Shown: one piece after another, positions 18,601-25,028 of the stretch | Numbering within the stretch: the first letter of the stretch is position 1 | Layout: every line of letters starts with the position of its first letter | DNA from: Longitalea arenae | GTDB taxonomy: Bacteria > Bacteroidota > Bacteroidia > Chitinophagales > Chitinophagaceae | Assembly: GCF_016924755.1 (NCBI RefSeq) | Contig: NZ_JAFFJX010000004.1 | Location: 62,001 to 126,000 of the forward strand | Direction of reading: 5' to 3' | DNA: 64,000 nucleotides | Position numbers and translations under genes: made by a program | The notes under the pieces: model-generated | What the model saw: only the letters and a program-made list of their open reading frames with translations | Told to the model about the DNA's origin: nothing | Databases searched by the model: none

Positions 18601-18885
18601 AAGACCTTCAGCATACAGGGCCTTTATATAGAACACGATGTGTACTGGGTAAAGCTGAAAGATGTTAACCTTACCTACGAGTTGCCTGCCAAAATAATAA
18701 AGCCCGCAAAGATCTCGGCGGCCAGTGTTACGCTCACGGCCCGCAACTTCATCCTGGGCACCAATTACAGCGGCAGTGACCCTGATCTGGGCACCCGTAA
18801 CGGCCTGGCGAATTTCTCCGGCATCGATTTCTGGACAACCCCCAATACGCACAGCCTGGGCCTGGCCCTGAACATCACTTTCTAA
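15616..18885 (+). CDS. SusC/RagA-family TonB-dependent transporter of the sulfatase operon
   Basis: A 1089-residue outer-membrane transporter with a signal peptide (to about residue 22). It has a carboxypeptidase-D-regulatory-like domain (about 42-118), a plug (about 122-265: VVVTAVGIKRSAKALSYS, VKIRGNSSLLGNNAPLFILDGIPV, AALYGIRASNGAVVINTK) and a long barrel with a terminal aromatic strand. SusD follows after 18 bp. Linkage to an arylsulfatase suggests that the imported ligand is a sulfate ester, perhaps a sulfated sugar or a smaller organic sulfate. That assignment is inference from context. Confidence 0.92.
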   Translation: MKKAYYLPIFVLQTALFNSVMAQTSPDTAPPVDVQKGPVQNISFGGKILDEKNRTPLTGATVHINGTTHQVLTGDHGEFSFLTGQRLPATLTISYVGYVTRVFTVSAKYTEITLPEKNKHLDEVVVTAVGIKRSAKALSYSLSEVKGKELVQSREANVVAALSGKIAGVQINSSGGSPGGSSSVKIRGNSSLLGNNAPLFILDGIPVDNSIQDILPSITNSVSLATPSNRGIDINSADIASITVLKGPAAAALYGIRASNGAVVINTKRGSALTAKKLQVSYSGSFTVDEINRRMQPRQTQFSNGLGGNYFQPGITGSDENWGALIDTLTYSNQPSNFDKNGTIVGQSSPLSNGIPVNRYNNIDNFFINGYTIDNNISLYGNTGNAGYYFSYGNLKQTGIIPTTDFYRYTFRFNGDYTVNDQLKLSGGLNYIQDGAHNRALMGGFNTNVVRALVNSAVNFDITNGYKDAWKHPEAYKLPPTAAKPWGDSRSYANGIGWDNPYWSLNMNPQHDQLNRFIAFAEANYDINSWLKATARYGIDNYTDVRKGAWSRGTSGISTGTINDVNFSRRDNNLDFLLSSQHRLTNDIDLNVITGYNYYSSYRNQINTRGDGLTIPGNFNISNASSTQTVNQTIRKKLVAGYADIKLDYQKWLYLELTGRNEWTSTLPKGKNSFFYPSIGSSFIFTDALHLHGSTLNFGKIRATYAQVGNDADPYSLDTYYGTTAASGWIQSGISFPFNGQTGLSYSTTIGNANLKPERISTWELGTELHFGNSRTILDAVYYNNNSKDQIIPVSLPGSTGAQYTLTNAGSITNQGIEASLQQYFIKKKKLSWSATAIFSKNISKVNYITNTINNVILGGIWMEARGQAGDPYGVFYGIDVKRNEAGKVVIDDEISSSNYGYPVVNTSFTRIGDPNPDFNLGLRNEFKSGPFTLSFLVDGRFGFDIFNAPKLQMVFNGVDASTAERGSTTVFDGVTASKGEPNTIPALLSQAWYRKTFSIQGLYIEHDVYWVKLKDVNLTYELPAKIIKPAKISAASVTLTARNFILGTNYSGSDPDLGTRNGLANFSGIDFWTTPNTHSLGLALNITF

Positions 18886-18903
18886 CCCAATAAAAATACA
18901 ACC

Positions 18904-20400
18904 ATGAACATACGTTTGAATCATATACCAAGCATGGTCGTTCTTGCCGCCTCGCTTATCACAGTAAGCTCATGCGATCTGTCAAAGACCAATGTTAATC
19001 CCAATGCTTCCACGGAAGTTTCCCTAAGCGCGGTATTGACCGGCACCGAAGTTTCGCTGGCCTTCAATACCGGCATCAATGCGGGCTTACTGACCAATAT
19101 ATATACGCAACAGGCGGCCGGCGCCAATGGCGATGCCGCACCCTTTGATAACTATACCACCTCGCCGGGCTATTTCAATGGCACCTGGGTGGGTTATTAT
19201 ACCAATGCGCTCACCAATCTGAAGATCATTCAACAAACTGCTGCCGATCAACAACTGCCTTATTACAGCGGCATTGCGCGCGTATTAACGGCTTTTTCCT
19301 ATGCTACGCTGACCGATATCTTCGGCGATATTCCCTTTAAAGAATCGTTATATGGCAATGGTATTACCAACCCGGTATACGATAAACAGGAGGAGATCTA
19401 TAAATACTTACAATTGCAGCTCGATTCTGCCATCGGCGATCTGTCGCAGCCGCTGGCTGCCAACCAGGGCGCTGTTCCTTCCTCAGACGATGTCATATTC
19501 AAGGGGGTGATCCAAAACTGGATCGCGACTGCCTATACTTTAAAGGCCCGGTATGCCATTCACCTGAGCAAGATCGATGCAAATACCGCCGCCCAAAAAG
19601 TGCTGGAATACCTGTATAACGGTAATAACTGGCGCGGCATTTCAGGTAATGCTGCTGACGCACAGGTCGTATTTGGCGCTGCTACCACCAATGCCAACCC
19701 ATTTTACCAGCAGAATACCAACCGGCCGGGCTGGATCGGTTTGGGCGCATCCTTCGTGAACCTGTTAAACGGCAATAAGGTCACTGATGCGAACACCAAA
19801 CCCGAAGGCGCATATGTAGATCCCCGCCGGGCCTATTTTGCCACGAATTATCCCGCCGGCAGCAGCACCTACCAGGGAAGTATAGCCGGCGTACCAGGCG
19901 CCTTCTCCCGTATAGGCCCCTATTACGGTACAGCCACATCACCGGTAATACTTGTAAGTTATGCAGAAGCCAAATTCCTTGAAGCGGAAGCGCGGCTTAT
20001 TTTAAATGCAACCGATCCCAAAGCACAAACCGCACTGGAAACGGCCGTACGCGCTTCCTTTGCCAAAGTGATCAGCAATAGCAGTGATCCTTATGCCACG
20101 CAGCAAAAACAAAACGACTATATCGCCGCGAAGGCCAGGCTTACCGGCAACTTTGCCACCGACCTGGAAACCATTATCACGCAGAAATACATTGCCCTGT
20201 TCCTGCAACCGGAGGTTTGGTCAGACTACCGCCGTACAGGCTACCCGGCGATACCGCTGGCGCAGAACGCCACCCATAGCGCCAATCCGAATGGACATAT
20301 ACCCCGGCGTATTCCGTATCCGCAAAACGAAACCTCGCTGAACCAAAACACGCCGCCCGGTTCCAATTATCAATCGCCCAGGTTGTGGTGGGACAGGTAA
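18904..20400 (+). CDS. SusD-like outer-membrane lipoprotein of the sulfatase operon
   Basis: A 498-residue lipoprotein with lipobox TVSSC (lipidated C24). It resembles the SusD-like_2 branch rather than classic RagB: TLTDIFGDIPFKESLYG near residue 140 and FLQPEVWSDYRRTGYP near the C-terminus are typical. It would form the ligand-binding lid of the SusC encoded just upstream. The gap to the sulfatase (20401-20580) is filled with three short-repeat arrays instead of a terminator. Confidence 0.92.
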   Translation: MNIRLNHIPSMVVLAASLITVSSCDLSKTNVNPNASTEVSLSAVLTGTEVSLAFNTGINAGLLTNIYTQQAAGANGDAAPFDNYTTSPGYFNGTWVGYYTNALTNLKIIQQTAADQQLPYYSGIARVLTAFSYATLTDIFGDIPFKESLYGNGITNPVYDKQEEIYKYLQLQLDSAIGDLSQPLAANQGAVPSSDDVIFKGVIQNWIATAYTLKARYAIHLSKIDANTAAQKVLEYLYNGNNWRGISGNAADAQVVFGAATTNANPFYQQNTNRPGWIGLGASFVNLLNGNKVTDANTKPEGAYVDPRRAYFATNYPAGSSTYQGSIAGVPGAFSRIGPYYGTATSPVILVSYAEAKFLEAEARLILNATDPKAQTALETAVRASFAKVISNSSDPYATQQKQNDYIAAKARLTGNFATDLETIITQKYIALFLQPEVWSDYRRTGYPAIPLAQNATHSANPNGHIPRRIPYPQNETSLNQNTPPGSNYQSPRLWWDR

Positions 20401-20404
20401 GAAC

Positions 20405-20551
20405 GATGTGCTGATGTGCTGATGTGCTGATGTGCTGATTTGCTGATGTGCTGATGTGCTGATGCAATACACCGTATACAATGTGATAATTTGATAATGT
20501 GATAATGTGATAATTGAATACAGGGATTCACCATTGACCATTCACCATTGA
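20405..20551. repeat. Three different short-unit arrays in the susD-sulfatase gap
   Basis: Seven copies of the octad GATGTGCT (one variant GATTTGCT) fill 20405-20460. Four copies of the octad TGTGATAA (one variant) fill 20482-20513, followed by TTGAATACAGGG. Four CCATTGA-type heptads fill 20524-20551. The second array with its tail recurs at 35677-35718. Minus-strand open frames here (His-Gln-Ile-Ser-Thr-Ser repeats) are artefacts. Confidence 0.9.
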
Positions 20552-20580
20552 CCACCATTAAAAAACCAAGAACAACTCAA

Positions 20581-22905
20581 ATGAATAAACAAACACTAAT
20601 AAAGCTACTCGCAACGACGATACAGGTTGCTGCGGTAAGCTCCTTAATGGCGCAATACAGCCCGGTACAATCATTTGCCGGTAAAGCGGGCAGAACCCTG
20701 TCGGAAACAACACCGGGCAATAGACCTTTTAATCCGGTGGCGCCTAAGCATGCCCCCAACATTGTTTATATCTTACTCGATGATGTGGGCTTTGGCGCCA
20801 GCAGCGCTTTTGGCGGTTTGGTGGAAACGCCCACCTTCGACAGCCTGGCCAACAACGGGCTTCGCTACACGAACTTCCATACCACCGCCATCTGCTCCCC
20901 TACCCGTGCCTCGCTGTTAACAGGCCGCAATCACCATTCGGTGAACGTGAATACAGTGATCGATCTGGCCGTTGATGCGCCGGGGCACCATGGCTATATG
21001 CCTTTTGAAAAAGCCACTATTGCCGAGATAGCGCGTGAAAATGGCTATAATACATTTGCCATTGGGAAATGGCATATAACCCCTACCCCCGACCTTACCG
21101 GCGCTGGTCCCTTCAACCGCTGGCCAACCGGACGCGGCTTCGATCGCTTCTATGGATTTATGGCCGGTGAAACAGATCAGTATACGCCCATGTTATGGGA
21201 GAACACGTCGAAAATAGAACCCGATCTGCAAGGAAAACACCTGACCACCGTACTGGTCGACAAAGCGATTGAATATATTGCCGGTCAAAAATCAGCAGCA
21301 CCTGATAAACCTTTCTTTCTCTATCTCACACCAGGAGCAACGCATGGTCCGCACCAGGTTGACCGGCAATGGATCGATAAATACAAAGGCCGTTTTGATG
21401 CGGGCTGGGATAAATACCGCGAAGAAGTGCTGGCGCGGCAAAAGAAGCTGGGCCTTGTTCCTGCCAACACAACATTACCGGTTCGCAACCCAGGGGTAAA
21501 AGCATGGGATTCGTTATCGGCGGTAGAAAAGAAGGTATTTGCCCGTTTCTTCGAAGCTTATGCCGGTTTCCTCGCGCACACTGATTTTGAAATTGGCCGG
21601 CTCATCAATTATCTCAAGACCATCGACCAGCTCAACAATACCCTGGTTGTATTGATCATTGGCGACAATGGCGCCAGTAAAGAAGGTGGCATTACCGGGC
21701 ATGCGTATGGCATCAATGAATATATCGATGGCAGTTTGTTCACTGAAAGATACGAAGACCGCATCCGGGACATCGAGAAACTGTATGATGATATCGGCAC
21801 TTCCAGATCGGGTCCTAATTATCCGGCCGGCTGGGCACAGGCAGCCAATACCCCTTTCCGTTGGTTAAAGCAGGATGCCAACAGTGAAGGCGGCACCCGT
21901 AATCCATTGGTCCTTTTCTATCCCAATGGAATTAAAGAAAGAGGTATCCGAACGCAATACTCACATATCAACAGCATAACACCTACTGCCATTGACATTG
22001 CAAAACTTACCGTACCAGCCGTGATCAATGGCTATAAACAGGAACCGCTGGAAGGCATTAGCCTGGTCTATACCCTTAGCAATCCGAAGGCGCCCGGCCA
22101 ACACCATGTACAACATTATGAGATCAGTGGCAGCCGCTCAATTTATAAAGACGGTTGGAAAGCGCAGGTCTACCATCGCAACGGCACTTCTTTTGCGAAT
22201 GACAAATGGGAATTGTATAATCTGCAGGAAGACTTCAACGAACAAAAAGAACTGTCAGCTGCTTACCCCGAAAAATTAAAAGAACTGCAGGCGCTCTTTG
22301 AACAGGAAGCGCAGAAATACAATGTATATCCTTTGCTCGGTGATACGACCGTTCGCAGTATTCAAAAACTCACCAAAGGCCCCTTCGATGTACGGCGGCA
22401 GGCCGTCCTGTATCCGGGTCTAACCCAGTTGCCCAATCGCGCAGGCCCGGCACTCTACCAACACTCCTTCAGCCTGAAAGCCGATGTGGAGCTAAGCGGC
22501 AACAATACAGAAGGTGTGTTACTGGCCACCGGCGGCCGCTTCACAGGATTCAGCTTCTTTGTGCATGAAGGCAAATTGAAAGTGGCGCACAACAATAATG
22601 GCAAACTGGTATACCTGGAATCTACGCAGCCACTACCCCTGGGCAAAGCGGTTTTACGCTATGACCTTATATACAAAGCTGCCAAAAACCTGACTGATGA
22701 AGCCGGCACGGAAGCTTTATACATCAACGATGTAAAGGTCGCCGAACGCACCATCACGAAAGCCGATGCTACCATTATGCCTTATGATGAAGGGCTGGAT
22801 GTTGGTAAAGACAATGGTTCTGCCGTAACGCCGCTGTATAAATCACCCTTTGTATTCACCGGTCAGTTGAATAAAGTGATCGTTGAACATAATTCATTAC
22901 CATAA
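20581..22905 (+). CDS. Secreted arylsulfatase, AtsA-like, with C-terminal lectin-like domain
   Basis: A 774-residue alkaline-phosphatase-superfamily sulfatase. A signal peptide ends near MAQ (residue 23). The core starts at NIVYILLDDVGFG, which supplies metal-binding aspartates, and holds the sulfatase signature CSPTRASLLTG with C105 as the residue converted to formylglycine. KWH and a DNGAS segment complete the active site. The last roughly 140 residues look like a beta-sandwich domain, as in long AtsA-type arylsulfatases used by other bacteria to scavenge sulfur. I chose ATG 20581 over 20548, which reads through the upstream array. No formylglycine-generating enzyme is encoded in the window, so maturation must occur in trans. 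Confidence 0.92.
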   Translation: MNKQTLIKLLATTIQVAAVSSLMAQYSPVQSFAGKAGRTLSETTPGNRPFNPVAPKHAPNIVYILLDDVGFGASSAFGGLVETPTFDSLANNGLRYTNFHTTAICSPTRASLLTGRNHHSVNVNTVIDLAVDAPGHHGYMPFEKATIAEIARENGYNTFAIGKWHITPTPDLTGAGPFNRWPTGRGFDRFYGFMAGETDQYTPMLWENTSKIEPDLQGKHLTTVLVDKAIEYIAGQKSAAPDKPFFLYLTPGATHGPHQVDRQWIDKYKGRFDAGWDKYREEVLARQKKLGLVPANTTLPVRNPGVKAWDSLSAVEKKVFARFFEAYAGFLAHTDFEIGRLINYLKTIDQLNNTLVVLIIGDNGASKEGGITGHAYGINEYIDGSLFTERYEDRIRDIEKLYDDIGTSRSGPNYPAGWAQAANTPFRWLKQDANSEGGTRNPLVLFYPNGIKERGIRTQYSHINSITPTAIDIAKLTVPAVINGYKQEPLEGISLVYTLSNPKAPGQHHVQHYEISGSRSIYKDGWKAQVYHRNGTSFANDKWELYNLQEDFNEQKELSAAYPEKLKELQALFEQEAQKYNVYPLLGDTTVRSIQKLTKGPFDVRRQAVLYPGLTQLPNRAGPALYQHSFSLKADVELSGNNTEGVLLATGGRFTGFSFFVHEGKLKVAHNNNGKLVYLESTQPLPLGKAVLRYDLIYKAAKNLTDEAGTEALYINDVKVAERTITKADATIMPYDEGLDVGKDNGSAVTPLYKSPFVFTGQLNKVIVEHNSLP

Positions 22906-22915
22906 ACTATTTACC

Positions 22916-23035
22916 ATGACGCTTACAGATGTTGTTATTATATCAAAGAAGATCGCCGTTGGCATCCTGGTTTTCCTGCTACCGCTGGCGATTATAGCCG
23001 GTGGTATCTGGCTAGCCTATACCTTATTTCAATAA
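22916..23035 (+). CDS. 39-residue single-span membrane protein in the sulfatase operon
   Basis: The frame begins 10 bp after the sulfatase stop and ends 23 bp before the next gene. It encodes a short polar N-terminus with two lysines (ISKK) and one hydrophobic helix (about residues 13-38, VGILVFLLPLAIIAGGIWLAY). The tight spacing in a same-strand operon supports its being real. It could anchor or stabilise the membrane hydroxylase that follows. I recognise no family. Confidence 0.55.
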   Translation: MTLTDVVIISKKIAVGILVFLLPLAIIAGGIWLAYTLFQ

Positions 23036-23058
23036 CCAATTAAACAAAGACTTATAGT

Positions 23059-24147
23059 ATGAAATCAGCACCAACACTCACCCAAAAAATAAGCCGCGAT
23101 GCCCTGATCAGCATCTTTATCTATGCATTGCCGGTCGTACTGATGTTCCTAAGTTTTTATGTAAGCGGTGTACGTCCCTGGGAACAAAGTACCAGTACAG
23201 AACTACCGTTTAAAGCGCCCTGGTTCATTGAAGCCGTTTTTAAAAACCTGCGCACCTGGGGCTTGCCTGTCATTATGATTGTGGTGGGTATTATTGAGTT
23301 TGCAGTGGGATTGTATGAAAACAAGTGGACAAAGAACGAGCGCATACTGGATATCGTATGTTTCATTGTACCTAAGATCGTGCTCAGACCGCTGATCGCT
23401 TATTTTGGATTGAAAGTATTACCTGTCATTTTACCGGGCGGTAAGGATGCTTTTGCCTGGATCCCGTTCTGGTGGGGATTTCTGATCATCGCTATTGCGG
23501 ATGACCTCACCCAATACTGGTACCACCGGCTGCACCACCAGCTGCCTTTCCTCTGGCGTTTTCACCGCACCCATCATTCAGCCCCTTATATGGGCATGGC
23601 CATGGCAGGCAGACAGAATATTATTTATACCATTTTCTTTTCGCAGATCTATTTAACAACTTCTCTCACCTATCTGGGTCTTGGTTATTCTGCATTGTTT
23701 GTTTCCGGTATCAAATCGCTGATTACCACGGGAGCGCATTCAAGCATACCCTGGGATAAACCTTTCTATACGATCAAATGGTTAAAACCGGTGGGCTGGG
23801 TGCTCGAAAGGCTTATTTCCACGCCGGCTACTCATCATGCGCATCATGCGGATACTACCGACGATGGGGTCGGTCATTACAAAGGCAATTTTGGGAATAT
23901 GTTCTTTTTGTGGGATGTCATTTTCAAGACCGGGATCATTACCCGCCAGTATCCGAAATCATATGGGTTGAAACATTACAAAGAAGAAGAATGGTATGCG
24001 CAGTTCCTGTGGCCAATTTTCAAATCGAAAAAAGAAGGCAGTGAACTGGCAGCGAATGGACCGGAAGTAGGTGATGAAGTGGAACAATCAAAAGAAGAAC
24101 ATATAACGCCTGCCGCAACCGTGCTTAGTCCAGGCTCACCCGTATAA
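23059..24147 (+). CDS. Fatty-acid-hydroxylase / sterol-desaturase superfamily membrane enzyme
   Basis: A 362-residue integral membrane protein with about four to five hydrophobic segments. It carries the histidine clusters of the non-haem di-iron hydroxylases: YHRLHH and FHRTHHS near residues 155-175, and THHAHHAD near 258. Members hydroxylate or desaturate lipids such as sterols and fatty acids. The C-terminal 40 residues are acidic and probably disordered. Co-transcription with a sulfatase suggests action on a lipid released from a sulfate ester, or on the sulfonolipids that many Bacteroidota make. Both ideas are inference. Confidence 0.87.
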   Translation: MKSAPTLTQKISRDALISIFIYALPVVLMFLSFYVSGVRPWEQSTSTELPFKAPWFIEAVFKNLRTWGLPVIMIVVGIIEFAVGLYENKWTKNERILDIVCFIVPKIVLRPLIAYFGLKVLPVILPGGKDAFAWIPFWWGFLIIAIADDLTQYWYHRLHHQLPFLWRFHRTHHSAPYMGMAMAGRQNIIYTIFFSQIYLTTSLTYLGLGYSALFVSGIKSLITTGAHSSIPWDKPFYTIKWLKPVGWVLERLISTPATHHAHHADTTDDGVGHYKGNFGNMFFLWDVIFKTGIITRQYPKSYGLKHYKEEEWYAQFLWPIFKSKKEGSELAANGPEVGDEVEQSKEEHITPAATVLSPGSPV

Positions 24148-24199
24148 TGTAACAGCAGAAAGCTTTGATTCTTGTTTCAGCTTCCGTTGACCGTTTAAA

Positions 24200-24230
24200 C
24201 CCCTGCCTGTTTAGCATGGTTCAGGTGGGG
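24200..24230 (+). terminator. Hairpin after the sulfatase operon
   Basis: CCCC-T-GCCTG (24200-24209) pairs imperfectly with CAGG-T-GGGG (24222-24230), and flanking AAAC/GGTTT can extend it. A short GGTTTTAAC stretch follows. It is a plausible end of the operon, but the U-tract is poor. The remaining gap up to 24441 is A/T-rich with no gene. Confidence 0.4.
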
Positions 24231-24441
24231 GCAATCGGTTTTAACAATTGTAAGGTCTTTGTTATTATATCCCCATTACATCATATTGGCACGCTTTTTT
24301 AATAGTAGAGGCCGTTAAACAAATCAGGTATATTCAAATGAATTGAGTTAGATTTTCATAGCGATAATTAATATTAACATAAACATCCGGTAATGAATTA
24401 GTGAAGCCGGTGCATTTACTTCAAACCATTAAATAAACTAT

Positions 24442-24723
24442 ATGAACACGTTTACTGCCCGCGTTGAATTGCATAGTGCGAACCCCAACGATTATAACAA
24501 CCTGTACACTGAGATGCAGAAGGAATCATTTATAGCTGCCGGCGAAAAAGCGGAAACCGGCAATGTAGAGTTCAAGAGCAAGGATAAATTGTCGATCAGG
24601 GATGTGATAGATGCAGTTGTTCGGGCCGCTTCCAAAACAGGCAAGAAATTTTCATTCACTGTAATGAGAGATAAGAACCTCGATAAACTGGAAAGCAGAA
24701 TGCGCTATCACTTACAGCATTGA
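24442..24723 (+). CDS. Small alpha/beta protein of unknown function (ferredoxin-like fold suspected)
   Basis: A 93-residue, probably cytoplasmic protein without signal peptide or membrane segment. The order strand (MNTFTARVELHS), helix (PNDYNNLYTEMQKE), strand, helix (IRDVIDAVVRAASKTG), strand (FSFTVMRDK) suggests a ferredoxin-like fold. The start ARVELHSANPNDY resembles the DUF2622/GhoS-type family, but I cannot confirm this by reading. No toxin gene lies beside it. Two small hairpins follow the stop. Confidence 0.6.
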   Translation: MNTFTARVELHSANPNDYNNLYTEMQKESFIAAGEKAETGNVEFKSKDKLSIRDVIDAVVRAASKTGKKFSFTVMRDKNLDKLESRMRYHLQH

Positions 24724-24880
24724 TCCTTTTTCAGGATGATCATTTTGAAGTAAAGTGATCTTTACTCAGGCATATGAAGTAAGATATAAGAAGTAGGATG
24801 TAAGAAATAGGAAGAGAACCTATTCTGCGTCCTGCTTTTTATTTTGAACCGCCTTCTTCCGGCCTCCTCCTTCCTGCTTC
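24723..24880. other. Hairpin pair and purine/pyrimidine-rich segment
   Basis: ATCCT/AGGAT (24723-24737, loop TTTTC) begins in the stop codon of the small gene. A perfect 7-bp hairpin AGTAAAG-TGAT-CTTTACT follows (24749-24766). Then come degenerate GAAGTAAGATATAAGAAGTA-like words (about 24776-24818) and a pyrimidine-rich stretch that partly complements them. The hairpins may end the upstream transcript. I see no gene here. Confidence 0.45.
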
Positions 24881-24934
24881 AATCACGTATCCAGCAGCAG
24901 CATCAAGCATTATCGGTATTTCCCAGCTTTTACT

Positions 24935-24950
24935 ACGAAACCGGTTTCGT
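24935..24950. promoter_or_regulatory. LacI-family-type operator upstream of the GH89 gene
   Basis: ACGAAACCGGTTTCGT is a perfect 16-bp palindrome with the central CG and flanking AAnC/GnTT pattern of LacI/GalR operators. It sits 28 bp upstream of a proposed -33 box, a position that would suit activation or distal control more than simple blocking. The only LacI-type gene in the window is at 32357. Whether it acts here is unknown. Confidence 0.6.
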
Positions 24951-24978
24951 GATAAACTGCCATGTTTGGCCGGGCCTT

Positions 24979-25009
24979 TTTGGCTGTATATAAAATTGGA
25001 TTTATCTTG
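24979..25009 (+). promoter_or_regulatory. Candidate promoter of the GH89 gene
   Basis: TTTG (24979-24982) and TTATCTTG (25002-25009) are 19 bp apart. The second element resembles both the TAnnTTTG consensus and the TAATCTTG box of the sulfatase operon. Initiation would fall close to the ATG at 25029, which favours the later in-frame ATG at 25050 if this promoter is used. Confidence 0.35.
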
Positions 25010-25028
25010 ACGGCCTAACCCTTTTGGT

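Noticed and set aside
18382-18924. 180-codon minus-strand frame inside susC
   Set aside because: Antisense shadow of a strongly supported SusC gene; no independent motif.
20177-20558. Minus-strand frames with HISTSAHQ repeats
   Set aside because: Translation of the GATGTGCT octads and of the antisense of susD.
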